A DNA stretch of 64,000 nt from Treponema sp. UBA4267 (GCA_002395155.1 DGWD01000029.1:1-64000), one strand, 5' to 3'; counted from the first letter of the stretch, positions 43,201 to 52,968 are shown. The notes: a model not told the origin generated them from the sequence alone. Numbers and translations: made by a program.

Positions 43201-45924
43201 GGCAGTGACTTTATCCTCCCATCTGAAACTCCTGGCGAATATAAACTTACTCTGGTAAATAAAGAAGGCCTTGTATTCAACACCATCAATTACACAATTG
43301 TTGGCGATAAAAATATTTCCCGTTCTTTGACTCGTACTGCTGAACTTGAACTTAAACTCCAGAGCAAAGATTTAACTCCAGGTTCTACTGCCGAAATCTT
43401 TATTAAGGCGCCTTATGAAGGTACTGGACTTATTACAGTTGAACGCGACCACGTTTACAGCTACAAATGGTTTAGAACCGAAGGCCTTTCTTCTGTTCAA
43501 ACAATTAAGATTCCTGAAGATTTGGAAGGAAATGGTTATATCAACATAATGTTTACCCGTGCTGCTAAATCTGAAGAAATATTTATGAGTCCATTCTGTT
43601 ATGGTGCAATTCCATTCTCTGTTGGCCGCGAAAAACGCACTAATAATATTACTTTAAAAGTTCCAGATGAAGTTAAGTCGGGAACAGATTTAAACATCGA
43701 ATATTCTTCTTCAGATGAAGGACGTATCGTTATTTTTGCAATTGATGAAGGTATTCTCCAGGTTGCAAATTATTCAACTCCAAATCCACTTTCACGCTTC
43801 TTTAGAAAACGTGCACTTGAAGTCAGAACCAGCCAGATTCTGGATTTGATTTTGCCAGAATACAATATCTTAAAAACACTTTCTGCTACCGGTGGTGGTG
43901 CCGAAATGGAAATGCTTGCTAAAAACTTAAATCCATTTAAACGCAAACAGAACGCTTCGGTTGCCTACTGGTCAGGCCTCTTGGAAACAGGTCCACAAAC
44001 TCGTTCTGTAAGCTACCATGTACCAGATTACTTCAACGGTAATTTAAGAGTAATGGCAGTTGCTGTTTCTAAAGATAAGATGGGCGTTGCTCAAACTTCT
44101 ACTTTGGCTCGAAATACTTTGATTATTTCTCCAAATGTTCCACTTGCAGCCGCTCCTGGTGATGAATTTGATGTTTCTGTTACAGTTACAAATAATCACA
44201 AGGGTAGTGGAAACAATAAGATTATCTTAAAGGCTCAGCCAAGCAAGCATTTGGAAATTGCCGGTGAATCTGCTGTTACAATGACAATTGCCGAAGGTAA
44301 AGATTCAACTGCAAACTTCAAGGTAAAGGCTAAAGATGTTTTGGGCGGAGCAGAAATAAAATTTACAGCCAGCGATGCTACAGAAAGCTCAAGTCTTGTT
44401 TCTACTTTGAGTGTAAGACCTTCAATGCCATACCAGATTTGGATTAAGGCTGGTCTTGCCAAGAATAACAAGGCCGAAACTGACGTAAACCATAGACTCT
44501 ACGAAGAATTTGCAAAACGTCAGGTTTCTGTTTCAAACGTTCCTGCATCATTTATTGATGGTTTGGACTTCTACCTTGCAAATTACCCATATGGATGTGC
44601 TGAACAAATTACAAGTAAGGCTTACCCTTATCTTTACGAAGACTTTGTTAAGGCTGGTGGAAAGACTCATGCCGAAGCAGAAGAAATGGTAGCTAATACA
44701 ATTGGAATAATTCAGTCTCGCATGAAGCACGATGGAAACATTGGTTACTGGACAAGCAAGAGCCCAGAAGATCCATTTATCACACTTTATTGTGCAGAAT
44801 TCCTTACAGATGCTAAGAACAAGGGCTTCTACGTTCCTACTACCTTGCACGAAAAAGTTTTGACTGCTGTTAAAGCAATTGCAAAGAAAAGCGATGATTC
44901 ATCTTACGGAATCTACCTGCGTTCATTCGCAATCTATGTTTTGACTAAGAATGATATAGTAACAACTACTTACATTGAAAGCCTCGAAGCCGATATGACT
45001 AGAAGTAACTTCTCGGCAAATGATTACGAAGGTCTTTATCTTGCCGCATCTTATGCAATGCTTAAACAGGATTCTAAGGCAAATGCAATTCTTGCAAAAA
45101 TTAAACTTAAGAAGACCTTTGACTCATCTTGGGCTTATCATAATGATTTGCACTATATTGCAACTTATATTGATGTAATTTCTTCTTACTTCCCTTCAAG
45201 AATTAAGGATATTAAGGGAACCGAAGTAGAAGAACTTTGTAAGTACCTTGAAAATGTTTACTATAATACTTATTCAACATCTGCTGCAATTCGTGCCTTC
45301 GAAAGCTATGCTTATACCGATAAATCAGAAGTTTACAAGGCTTATGCAGTAAGTGGAAATAATGAAACTGAAATTCCTCTTTCTGGTGATGTAGTACTCC
45401 AGGGAAGTTTTGATGATAAGGCAGAAAAAATTAAGTATCTTTCAGATAAAACAATGCCTCTCTTCTATCAAACTTTACAGGCTGGTTATGAAAAAGCTAT
45501 TCCTACTAAAGCAATCAAGGATGGTCTTGAAGTAAGCCGAGAATTCCTTGATGCAAATGGAGGAAAACTTAGCAAGATAACTGTAGGCGATACAATTACA
45601 GTTAAGATTTCTTTCCGTTCTACTAAGGGAACTTTGACAAATATTGCCATGGTAGATATGTCACCTGCCGGCTTTGAAACTGAAATTCAGTCAATAAGAA
45701 ATGCAAAAACAGGGGACTGGACTCCAGATTATGTAGATATTCGCGAAGACCGTGTAGTAATCTACGGAACTGTAAAAGAAAATGTTCAAACTTTTACATA
45801 TCAGGTTAAGGCTGTAAGCTCAGGTAAGTTTACTGTACCTCCTATGTTTGCAGAAAATATGTATAACAAGGACATTAGAGCCCTTTATCCAATGGATCCA
45901 ATCACAATTGCTCCGGCTAAATAA
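40273..45924 (+). CDS. Bacterial alpha-2-macroglobulin family lipoprotein
   Basis: 1883 residues. The signal peptide ends in the lipobox AFSC (Cys25), so the protein is lipid-anchored. MG domains fill the N-terminal two thirds; the thioester motif GCAEQ has its Cys at residue 1442, inside the helical thioester domain, and a C-terminal beta domain follows. Bacterial A2Ms (YfhM type) trap proteases that reach the periplasm. Here, as in Enterobacteria, it precedes PBP1C, which is thought to help repair wall damage. The thioester is intact, so covalent trapping is expected. Confidence 0.92.
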   Translation: MKFISLCKKVNLFLVSALILFAFSCKGKDSSSSGKVLPKGASKDKVAVGYNVYEPSSRVNEEGKPDTLFVSFDGSVAKIEDVGNAPSSAISITPAISGTWLWVDDSSLRFTPVENWKLDTKYKVDMPAAIFADSVSVRGDFTFKTDAFSVWLTNEEFYINPENPNEKYVTCTLGSSHPMVKDSLQKSVSMSFVYLDSKGKTSKTDNIPYKVSFNKTSTAAYLISDPLPIPPYTSMLKINLTKGIEAQVGGTSVESDSVSVTVPGMSDFVRINNINTSLVKNNEQNYDQMLVIESKGSVSVEELASHIEVYELPVDRPEMEGWKAEKACNWTSNFVTKEVLAMSEKVNLTPVPTPEPATSLNSFKYKAKPGRYIYVNINGGINFFGGYKLRFDNETNTYEETLRVPNYPKELSIMSEGTILSLSGSKKMALYSRGVNKVYYRLSRIMPKDVNHLISQSNGNMKNFSFDSYNFNENNIAESEVSSYTIPDASEENISYFSYDFTEKLKANVSKNLKNGLFIFQVAEKENQLGSRSYYSGLSDRRLILITDLGFIVKKNADGSRDVFVQSISSGIQQAYANVRVVGLNGNTLVSTQTDSNGHAKLPPISNFTGEHAPTAFIVDTGLDLAFMPYTEAGRSLDYSNYDVGGEYGTSNPNKITAYMFSDRGMYRPGETAHIALIAKAGDWNIDLNGTPLEMEITDSNNAIVFNKQLQLSSSGFEEVDFSTQEYSPTGYYNINLYLLRKYSNKVEREFLASESIKVEEFLPDTLSISTSFDPLPSSGWINPGQLKGTVSLKNLFGTPAAGNEIKAQMFLNPGFPVLYRYSDYYFSDPFYKGKSYEEYLGSTTTDDKGEASYPLDLNKYEKATYRLQFYAEGFEKGSGRSVTSQASIYVSPLKYLIGYKADGKLDYINSNSVRKLSFIAIDQNLEKINLDEVTLRIEDIRYISTLVKQSNGLYKYQSVKKSYPVSEKTFSISKDGSDFILPSETPGEYKLTLVNKEGLVFNTINYTIVGDKNISRSLTRTAELELKLQSKDLTPGSTAEIFIKAPYEGTGLITVERDHVYSYKWFRTEGLSSVQTIKIPEDLEGNGYINIMFTRAAKSEEIFMSPFCYGAIPFSVGREKRTNNITLKVPDEVKSGTDLNIEYSSSDEGRIVIFAIDEGILQVANYSTPNPLSRFFRKRALEVRTSQILDLILPEYNILKTLSATGGGAEMEMLAKNLNPFKRKQNASVAYWSGLLETGPQTRSVSYHVPDYFNGNLRVMAVAVSKDKMGVAQTSTLARNTLIISPNVPLAAAPGDEFDVSVTVTNNHKGSGNNKIILKAQPSKHLEIAGESAVTMTIAEGKDSTANFKVKAKDVLGGAEIKFTASDATESSSLVSTLSVRPSMPYQIWIKAGLAKNNKAETDVNHRLYEEFAKRQVSVSNVPASFIDGLDFYLANYPYGCAEQITSKAYPYLYEDFVKAGGKTHAEAEEMVANTIGIIQSRMKHDGNIGYWTSKSPEDPFITLYCAEFLTDAKNKGFYVPTTLHEKVLTAVKAIAKKSDDSSYGIYLRSFAIYVLTKNDIVTTTYIESLEADMTRSNFSANDYEGLYLAASYAMLKQDSKANAILAKIKLKKTFDSSWAYHNDLHYIATYIDVISSYFPSRIKDIKGTEVEELCKYLENVYYNTYSTSAAIRAFESYAYTDKSEVYKAYAVSGNNETEIPLSGDVVLQGSFDDKAEKIKYLSDKTMPLFYQTLQAGYEKAIPTKAIKDGLEVSREFLDANGGKLSKITVGDTITVKISFRSTKGTLTNIAMVDMSPAGFETEIQSIRNAKTGDWTPDYVDIREDRVVIYGTVKENVQTFTYQVKAVSSGKFTVPPMFAENMYNKDIRALYPMDPITIAPAK

Positions 45925-48289
45925 AATTACATTAAGCAGAAAGACGCTGATTCTTTTTGGAGTCGGCAGCTTTCTCTTAATTCTATTTATCTCCTTTTTA
46001 ATTCATGTTTCTTACATGAAGAAGAAGGGAGATATTTTAGATGGAATCGAATTTTCTAAATCATACTCAGACCGAAACGGTCAACTGCTCCAGGTTTTTC
46101 TTACTTCGGATGATAAGTACAGAATTTATCGACCTCTGCAAGATTACCCCCAGGCTTTTTTAGACACCCTGCTTTTACAGGAAGACCGTTTTTTTTACAC
46201 CCATCACGGAGTAAATTTTGTTTCTGTAATTAAGGCCGGCTGGGAAACCTATATAAAAAAATCGCGACGAATTGGTGCTTCTACAATTACCATGCAGGTT
46301 GCAAAACTCAAGTATGGTATTTATACAAAATCAATTCCGGGAAAATTAAAACAGATTCGTAAAGCCATATATCTTGAAATGTGTTTTTCAAAAGAAGATA
46401 TTCTGGATGCTTATTTGAATCTGGCCCCTTGTGGTGGAAATATCGAAGGCTTTGAGTCGGCATCCTGGTACTATTTCAATAAAAATATCCGCCAGCTTAA
46501 TCTTTCTGAAAATATAATGCTTTGTGTTCTGCCTCAAAATCCTATAAAACGTGCTCCAACGCCAACCAAAACTCCATCTGAATTAATTCAGGCCCGTAAG
46601 ATTTTATTCCAGTCTTGGGTAGAAAAGCACCCTGAAGATGCAGATAAAGAAATTTTTATGGATATGCAGATGTCGACCTACTGCAAATTTCCAAATCGTT
46701 GCCGCCATTTTACAGAAATGCTCAATCTTTCAACTGATAAAGCTATTTCTGAATCAAAACGCACGGTAAAAACAACGCTGGAACTTTCGCTCCAAAATAA
46801 GTGCGAGGAAATCTTCAATACTTATCTTAATCGAAACAGGAATTTTGGTGTAAAAAATGCCGCAGTTCTTATGATTGACTGGAAAAACATGGAACTTGTG
46901 GCCAATATTGGTTCTGCAGACTATTACAATGAAGATATAGACGGGCAGGTAAATATTACCACATCCAAGCGTTCACCAGGTTCTACCCTTAAGCCATTTA
47001 TTTATGCTATGGCTCTTGATAAAGGCCTCATTCATTACAGAACTATGCTTAAGGACACCCCTCAAACCTTTAACGAGTATACGCCAGACAACTATGGTTC
47101 CATTTTTAAAGGACCTGTTCAGGCCTGGTTTGCCCTTGCAGATAGCAGAAACATTCCCGCCATCACTCTGGATCGAGATTTAAAAGATTACAGCCTTTAC
47201 AATTTTATGAAAGATTCTGGAGTTGCCGGTATGCAGGATAAAGATTACTACGGACTTTCCATAGTTCTTGGTTCCTGCGAAGTAACAATGATGGAGCTGG
47301 TAAAAATGTATGCCACCCTGGCAAATAATGGTCTTCAATATGAAATAAATTTAACTCCTAAGGCAAAGCTAGGGGAGGGGAAGAGGCTTTTGTCTAAGGA
47401 AGCTGCCTTTATTACCAGAAAAATGCTGGAAGATAACACTCCACCTTATCAGACTAAACCTGCTGAAATTAAAGATATTCCTGTGGCCTATAAAACTGGT
47501 ACTTCAATTGGATTTAAAGACTGCTGGTCGGTTGGTATTTTTGACCGTTATATTTGTGCAGTTTGGATTGGAAATGCTGATGGAGAAGGGAACAACTCCT
47601 TTATTGGCCGACAAATGGCCGCACCTCTTTTATTTGATATTGCTTATTCTGTTTTATCGGATATTCCAGAAAAGAAACTATTGCCAAAAGAAATGCATCC
47701 AGAAAATTGCTGCCAGATTCCAGTTTGTGCAGTTAGCGGAGGACTTCCGACAGAACATTGCCAACATACAGAATTGGCCTGGTTTATTCCTGGAGTTTCC
47801 CCAATCGAAAAGTGCCGTATCCACCGCGAAATATTTGTAGACACCAGAAGCGGCTATAGAACTGATGAAAGACCTGACGAAAATCCTTATGTAAAGGCTA
47901 TTGTAAGGGAATTCTGGCCAAGCGATTTGCAACTGCTTTTTGAACAGGCTGGATTACCACGTATGACACCACCTTCTTATCCTCCTGAAGAACTTCGTCT
48001 TGATTTTAGGAAACAGGGCTTCCCGCCAGAAATACTTTCTCCAATGGGTGGAACAGATTATATTTTCAGATTAAAAGACCAGTCCCGTAATAAAATTATG
48101 CTTTGTGCCATAGCCGATGCAGATACATCAGAACTTATGTGGTTCCAGGGAGATTTATTTATAGGACGTTCAAAACCTGGACAGAGCATTGAATGGACTC
48201 CTAATCCTGGTAATTACGAAATTATTGTTACCGACCAAAAAGGACGTTCAGACAATGTTTATGTTAGTATTGTTGGAACTGGATTATAA
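45848..48289 (+). CDS. pbpC: Penicillin-binding protein 1C (transglycosylase/transpeptidase)
   Basis: 813 residues if started at ATG 45848, which overlaps the A2M gene by 77 bp; a TTG at 45908 or an ATT at 45926 is also possible, and none has a clear Shine-Dalgarno. Membrane anchor at about 33-53. The glycosyltransferase motif LLLQEDRFFYTHHG (108-121) and GASTITMQ (143-150) are present; transpeptidase motifs are STLK (379-382) and KTGTS (549-553). A C-terminal BiPBP_C domain ends the protein. Its pairing with A2M is the conserved yfhM-pbpC arrangement. Confidence 0.92.
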   Translation: MQKICITRTLEPFIQWIQSQLLRLNKITLSRKTLILFGVGSFLLILFISFLIHVSYMKKKGDILDGIEFSKSYSDRNGQLLQVFLTSDDKYRIYRPLQDYPQAFLDTLLLQEDRFFYTHHGVNFVSVIKAGWETYIKKSRRIGASTITMQVAKLKYGIYTKSIPGKLKQIRKAIYLEMCFSKEDILDAYLNLAPCGGNIEGFESASWYYFNKNIRQLNLSENIMLCVLPQNPIKRAPTPTKTPSELIQARKILFQSWVEKHPEDADKEIFMDMQMSTYCKFPNRCRHFTEMLNLSTDKAISESKRTVKTTLELSLQNKCEEIFNTYLNRNRNFGVKNAAVLMIDWKNMELVANIGSADYYNEDIDGQVNITTSKRSPGSTLKPFIYAMALDKGLIHYRTMLKDTPQTFNEYTPDNYGSIFKGPVQAWFALADSRNIPAITLDRDLKDYSLYNFMKDSGVAGMQDKDYYGLSIVLGSCEVTMMELVKMYATLANNGLQYEINLTPKAKLGEGKRLLSKEAAFITRKMLEDNTPPYQTKPAEIKDIPVAYKTGTSIGFKDCWSVGIFDRYICAVWIGNADGEGNNSFIGRQMAAPLLFDIAYSVLSDIPEKKLLPKEMHPENCCQIPVCAVSGGLPTEHCQHTELAWFIPGVSPIEKCRIHREIFVDTRSGYRTDERPDENPYVKAIVREFWPSDLQLLFEQAGLPRMTPPSYPPEELRLDFRKQGFPPEILSPMGGTDYIFRLKDQSRNKIMLCAIADADTSELMWFQGDLFIGRSKPGQSIEWTPNPGNYEIIVTDQKGRSDNVYVSIVGTGL

Positions 48290-48318
48290 AATATTTTTAC
48301 AAATCTTTATAAAAATTC

Positions 48319-48372
48319 AAACGCCATCTTCATCACTATATTTTAGATTATGATGTTGGAAATGGCGTTTTT
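48319..48372. terminator. Bidirectional terminator between pbpC and GH43
   Basis: AAACGCCAT (48319-48327) pairs with ATGGCGTTT (48362-48370), with further pairing inside (CATCA / TGATG) and T runs on both sides; the genes are convergent. Confidence 0.7.
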
Positions 48373-48379
48373 ATCTTAA

Positions 48380-49831
48380 TTATTCAAACCAGAAACAATC
48401 AAAATCTGCAATAAGGCCTTTTGAGTCCGAAAGGAATTCAAAGTAAATAGCCCGCTTGCCAATTAGACCGCTAATTACAGGAATTGTAAAAGAAGAAGCG
48501 CCTTTTTTTATATCGCAGGAAGCAACAATTTTACCCTTGTAGTCATCTACACGGACATTTAGTTTAAGGTCTTCTTTGGCAGTAAGTTTTCCACAAACAG
48601 ATTTTGGAGTAAGAGTTCCAAACTGCAAATAACGGAAACCAACTGTAAGAGCATTGCTAATATCAACAATTGGGGCAGAAACTTCATCAGACTGTTCGTA
48701 AACTGCTTTGATGTAGGCACCACCCTGACCACCATTTGGACCACCTTTAGCTCCACCAAAAATGTGGCAGGCATATCCAGCAGAAATAATCTTACGGGCA
48801 TCAAGGCCATTTATGTGGGCACCCTGGGAAGTCATTTCTACAGGTTCTGAAGAAACAGGTTCTCCATCCTTATAAGTAATTTTTCCAATATAGATTTTTC
48901 CGTTCTTATCTTGAGCAACATCTACCGGCTCCAGCATGGCCTGTCTTGAAAATTCGTCAATACCAGTTTGGCGGTGGTAGAAAACATACCACTGACCTTC
49001 AATCTGCATAATAGAACCGTGATTGTTTCCCCAACGGTAGGTCATTGTTTTAGAACCATCGGCATTTGGCAAAAGTTCTCCGCCGTTAAAGCTGATGTCT
49101 CCACCCATCTTGTAGCCATCCAAAGGGGAGTCGCTGTATTTGTAGGAAAGGAAGCCGTTACAACCACCAGCTGGAACTCCATATTCAGGGCAGGCCTTGG
49201 AGTATCTTTTTGAATATATATAAACGTACTTGCCGTTTACTTTACGAGGAGATGAAGCTTCGAAGAAGGAATCCTCTTCATCATACATTCCGTCGTCCGG
49301 AGCCCATGAAGCGTTGCAGTGTTTAATAACGTTTTCGTGGAAAGTTCCTTCTTTTATAGTAGCCATATCGTCGTTGAGCTCTGCACAGTACTGTTTGCAA
49401 AAGCCCCAGTAGGCATAAACGTGGCCATCATCATCAACAAGTATACCAGGGTCAAAGCCTAAATCTGTTTTAACAGGATTTGTAAATGGACCTGCAGGAT
49501 TTTTACTACTAGCGACCATTACTCTAGAACCACGATCTTCGGCCGCGTACATATAAAATGTATCTCCTTTTTGAACAACATCTGGTGCAAATAAAATAGA
49601 CTTGTCGTTGGCTTCGTAGCATACTCCGTGGTACTTCCAGTTTGTAAGATCATTTACAGGAGCCGACCAAACAACCTGATTACGACCGCAGTATTCAGTT
49701 TTTTCAATATCATGAGAACCGTAAACATAAACTCGTTTTTCGCCCTTGTATTCAAAAACTCTTGGTTCTCCATCTGGAACATGCTCCCATAATGGCATGT
49801 AAGGATTAGCCCCCTTAATAAATTCCTTCAT
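48380..49831 (-). CDS. Glycoside hydrolase family 43 protein
   Basis: 483 residues, no signal peptide, so probably cytoplasmic. The five-blade propeller of GH43 is indicated by YVYGSHD (about 31-37), APDVV (about 87-91), GFDPGILVDDDGHVYAYWG (about 123-141) and the catalytic-type EASSPRK (about 190-196). A C-terminal beta-sandwich of the carbohydrate-binding type follows from about residue 345. Likely acts on arabino- or xylo-oligosaccharides taken up from plant polysaccharide; the exact activity is not determinable. AGGAGG precedes the ATG. Confidence 0.85.
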   Translation of the reverse strand: MKEFIKGANPYMPLWEHVPDGEPRVFEYKGEKRVYVYGSHDIEKTEYCGRNQVVWSAPVNDLTNWKYHGVCYEANDKSILFAPDVVQKGDTFYMYAAEDRGSRVMVASSKNPAGPFTNPVKTDLGFDPGILVDDDGHVYAYWGFCKQYCAELNDDMATIKEGTFHENVIKHCNASWAPDDGMYDEEDSFFEASSPRKVNGKYVYIYSKRYSKACPEYGVPAGGCNGFLSYKYSDSPLDGYKMGGDISFNGGELLPNADGSKTMTYRWGNNHGSIMQIEGQWYVFYHRQTGIDEFSRQAMLEPVDVAQDKNGKIYIGKITYKDGEPVSSEPVEMTSQGAHINGLDARKIISAGYACHIFGGAKGGPNGGQGGAYIKAVYEQSDEVSAPIVDISNALTVGFRYLQFGTLTPKSVCGKLTAKEDLKLNVRVDDYKGKIVASCDIKKGASSFTIPVISGLIGKRAIYFEFLSDSKGLIADFDCFWFE

Positions 49832-49837
49832 TAGATT

Positions 49838-49877
49838 CCTCCTAAAAACCCCAGTTAGCAGTGCTACAAGGATACAA
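49838..49877 (-). repeat. Conserved pre-Shine-Dalgarno element, copy at GH43
   Basis: On the minus strand it reads TATCCTTGTAGCACTGCTAA, then a G/T-rich end and TTTTTAGGAGG. It matches 28046-28087 and 62426-62470 (core TGCAGCACCACTAA). Here the first hairpin is no longer pairable although the sequence is kept. Confidence 0.55.
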
Positions 49878-50047
49878 TAAATCTATTCTATTATTTTTCA
49901 TAAATTAGGCTAGGGGGGATAAAGTGTAATTTTTTTACAAATATAATTAAATTTATATCCATTTTAAATTGCAAATTACAATTTCACCTATTAAAATATT
50001 TTCTACATCGTAAAGTAAAAAAAATCTTTAGATAGGCGGAGCTACAC

Positions 50048-51859
50048 ATGAATTCTTACAAGATTAAATTTGTTGTTTTCTTTGGAACCTTTATTCTTTT
50101 ATCTGTTGGGTTAATTACCTTTCTTGCAAATGTCGGTATTAATAAAACTGGGGAACTTATTGCATCAAATCAAGGTTTTCCTATATGCGAAAAAGCCAGC
50201 AAAGTAGTTGATGGTGATAAGTTTGCAGAATTCATCAAAAACCCGTCTGAAGATGATCCTTTCTACGAAGAAACCAGACTGGCACTCCTAGATATTAAGG
50301 ATACCGTTGGTTGTGACTATCTTTATACAATGATTCCTGTGAAAGGAACTATATTCCGTTATATTATCGATGGAAGTTGTGACCCAAGTGATGAAGAAAA
50401 CTTTTCTGCTTTAGGTGATGAAGAAGACATTTCCTCTTATGGAAGAGCTCCTTTTGAGGCAATTGAAACAGGTAAAACTACATCATCAGGTATTACAAAA
50501 CAGGATGAATGGGGTCAGCAGGTAAGTACCTATCAGCCTATTAAAACAAGTCAAGGCAAGATTGTCGGCTTTATTGGTTGCGATATTTCTTTATCCTACG
50601 CAATGGAAACAATGAATACACAGACAAGATTTATTATTATTATTGGAGTTGTTTGTGCCTTGTTAGGAATTCTTCTGCTTTATGTTTTGATTAAGAAAAT
50701 GTTTGGAGAAATGAAGGTCGTATCTACCGCCCTGGAAGAAATTTCCCGGGGAAATGCAGATTTAACCATGCGTATTCCCGAAAAAGGAAATAACGAAATT
50801 TCCAATTTGGCAAAAAACTTTAATCTCTTTTCAGAAAGACTTCAGTCAATTATTGGTACTGTAAAAGATTCAGAAAAAAATCTTTCTACCGTCGAAGTTG
50901 ATATGGAAAAATCTATGGGGAATACAGTATCCTCAATTTCTCAAATCATTAATAATATAAATAATGTTCATACTCAGATTGAAAACCAGTCTCAGAATGT
51001 TCAGGAAACTTCTGGAGCGGTAAATCAGATTGCAGAAAATATTGAAAATCTTGAAAGGATGATAAAGAGCCAGTCAGAAGGTGTTTCGACAGCTTCAAGT
51101 GCCGTAGAAGAAATGGTCGCAAATATTAGAAGCGTAAACAATACTGTTGAAAACATGGTAACTTCATTTACATCTCTTGAATCTGAATCTAAAACTGGTC
51201 AGGAAAAACAGAAGGCCGTTAACGATAAAATCTCTCAAATTGAAGAAAAATCAAAAATGCTGCAGGAAGCAAATACTGCTATTGCAAGCATTGCCAGCCA
51301 GACAAACCTTCTTGCCATGAATGCTGCAATTGAAGCCGCCCACGCTGGCGATGCAGGAAAAGGTTTTGCCGTTGTTGCGGATGAAATTCGTAAACTTTCA
51401 GAAACGTCTTCTATGCAGTCAAAAACAATTGGAGAGCAGCTTAAGGGTATTCAGGAATCTATTGTTGATGTTGTAAATACTTCACAGGAATCAAGAAGAT
51501 CATTTAATGCAGTTTCTGATGAAATTTACAGAACAAACGAACTTGTAAAACAGATTAGACAAGCAATGGAAGAGCAAAATGAGGGCAGCAAACAGGTTAT
51601 GGAAACCCTTTACGCTATGAACTCAAGCACCGGAGATGTAACATCTGCTGCTAAAAAAATGACGGAAGGAAGTAAAATAATTATTCAGAATATAGAAGGC
51701 CTTGAAAACACAAGTAACTCTATGAAAACAACAATGGAAGAAATGTCTAGTGGAGTTGAAGAGATTCACAACGTTAGTACAGAACTCTCAAGTGTTTCTA
51801 TAAAAATGAAGGATTCTATATCTGAAATAGGCGAACAAATAGCTCAATTTACTGTATAA
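50048..51859 (+). CDS. Methyl-accepting chemotaxis protein
   Basis: 603 residues. TM1 is at about 8-27 and TM2 at about 197-217, enclosing a periplasmic sensor domain of about 170 residues with Cache-like features ([19 protein letters not shown]..., [24 protein letters not shown]). HAMP is at about 218-275 and a signalling coiled coil follows, with the hairpin-tip signature [29 protein letters not shown] (split at about 425-453). It reports to CheA/CheW. The ligand is unknown. The upstream 216 bp are AT-rich; GGCGGA is a weak ribosome binding site. Confidence 0.93.
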   Translation: MNSYKIKFVVFFGTFILLSVGLITFLANVGINKTGELIASNQGFPICEKASKVVDGDKFAEFIKNPSEDDPFYEETRLALLDIKDTVGCDYLYTMIPVKGTIFRYIIDGSCDPSDEENFSALGDEEDISSYGRAPFEAIETGKTTSSGITKQDEWGQQVSTYQPIKTSQGKIVGFIGCDISLSYAMETMNTQTRFIIIIGVVCALLGILLLYVLIKKMFGEMKVVSTALEEISRGNADLTMRIPEKGNNEISNLAKNFNLFSERLQSIIGTVKDSEKNLSTVEVDMEKSMGNTVSSISQIINNINNVHTQIENQSQNVQETSGAVNQIAENIENLERMIKSQSEGVSTASSAVEEMVANIRSVNNTVENMVTSFTSLESESKTGQEKQKAVNDKISQIEEKSKMLQEANTAIASIASQTNLLAMNAAIEAAHAGDAGKGFAVVADEIRKLSETSSMQSKTIGEQLKGIQESIVDVVNTSQESRRSFNAVSDEIYRTNELVKQIRQAMEEQNEGSKQVMETLYAMNSSTGDVTSAAKKMTEGSKIIIQNIEGLENTSNSMKTTMEEMSSGVEEIHNVSTELSSVSIKMKDSISEIGEQIAQFTV

Positions 51860-51963
51860 GTATAAGAATCTTATTTTTACAGCTACGCAGAAGCAAAAAA
51901 GGGCGAAAATAATATTACAGGTCGACAGAACATGCATTATTGAATGTTATTCAATGCTAAATT

Positions 51964-52872
51964 TTAAAACAAATCTAACATAGAATCCAGGTAAACTGCT
52001 TCTCTTACCTGTAAATGATACTCTGGTTTTGTAAGATAAAGGAGCAAGGCTTCGAAAACCACTGCAGAACCAAGCCCCCTGCCTTCTATCTTAAAATTAG
52101 AGAATCCCATTGGCAAATAAGTTTCTACAATATCCTGTACACCAATAAAAGCAGGATTTTTTATAGCTTTTGAAAGACGATACCCACCTTCTGCATCTGG
52201 AGCAGAACACTTGTGCTCTTTTACTTCCTGCCCAAGATTTTTTCGGCTAACATTTTCGTAACAATTTTTACGGTCCTTGCAAGCAAAATTACAGCATTCA
52301 TTACAAAGAAATTCCACTTTATTTTTTTGATATTGGGGCAAGTTTTTTAAGGCTTCAAATTTTTTATTAAGGCGAAAATCTGGTACAACAAATGAAAATT
52401 CTGGACGGGCCAATTCCTTTTCAAACTCTTCAAACTGAGTCAGAACCTTTGTAGTTGAAGAAACAAGATAAAGATTTGGATAATTTTTATTGATATAGGA
52501 AGTCAGTAAATCTGAATGAACTATTACACCGCTGGGTACCCGAGTTTTCTGGAAAAGCCGGCAGAGGGAATTACACTTTTTATCGCTAAGATTTTGCTCT
52601 TCCAGTAAAGAATTACTAAAAGTCAATCTGGCAGAAATCCCATATTCTTCCATAAGTGCAAAAACATCTTCTTTATCTGCCTGCCCAAAACCGGACCTTC
52701 CCCCACCCCAAAGGCAGTCCGCCGGAGCTCCATAAATTGAGGCTATATCACAAAAGTCGTAAAAAAACTCTCTGTGATGCTGGTAAAGTGGTAAAAAGAC
52801 TTTGTAAAGCTCATAAAATTCAAAGAGTCCAGGAAGATGAAAGTGAGCACAAGCAGTCGATTTAGTTTCCAT
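51964..52872 (-). CDS. U32-peptidase-like Cys-cluster protein
   Basis: 302 residues from ATG 52872. The pattern CNECCNFACKDRKNCYE (about 186-202) and the following SNFKIEGRG (about 266-274) recall U32-type proteins (UbiU/UbiV, TrhP), which hold a 4Fe-4S cluster and share an FKIEGR strand; the fold would be a TIM-like barrel. Function is unknown. A -10-like TATACT (52884-52879) ends 6 nt before this ATG, so the transcript is probably leaderless; an in-frame TTG at 52890 overlaps the promoter. Confidence 0.6.
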   Translation of the reverse strand: METKSTACAHFHLPGLFEFYELYKVFLPLYQHHREFFYDFCDIASIYGAPADCLWGGGRSGFGQADKEDVFALMEEYGISARLTFSNSLLEEQNLSDKKCNSLCRLFQKTRVPSGVIVHSDLLTSYINKNYPNLYLVSSTTKVLTQFEEFEKELARPEFSFVVPDFRLNKKFEALKNLPQYQKNKVEFLCNECCNFACKDRKNCYENVSRKNLGQEVKEHKCSAPDAEGGYRLSKAIKNPAFIGVQDIVETYLPMGFSNFKIEGRGLGSAVVFEALLLYLTKPEYHLQVREAVYLDSMLDLF

Positions 52873-52934
52873 AGTTTTAGTATAAAACAAATTGATAAAG
52901 AATTCTGAAATTTTTTTAAACTTTTTTTCGTTTT

Positions 52935-52968
52935 ACCTATTGACATAGTAGGTTACTAGGTTTATAAA
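52935..52968 (+). promoter_or_regulatory. Operator and promoter of the sulfhydrylase-cysK operon
   Basis: TTGACA (52940-52945), 17-bp spacer, TATAAA (52963-52968). The -35 sits in ACCTA-N9-TAGGT (52935-52953), identical at 18 of 19 bases to the site at 19248-19266. Shared control of both cysteine operons is inferred. Confidence 0.78.

Noticed and set aside
50008..50033. Sigma28-type flagellar/chemotaxis promoter before the MCP gene
   Set aside because: TAAAGT and GATA are present but the spacing is two bases short and GCC is missing; too weak to call.
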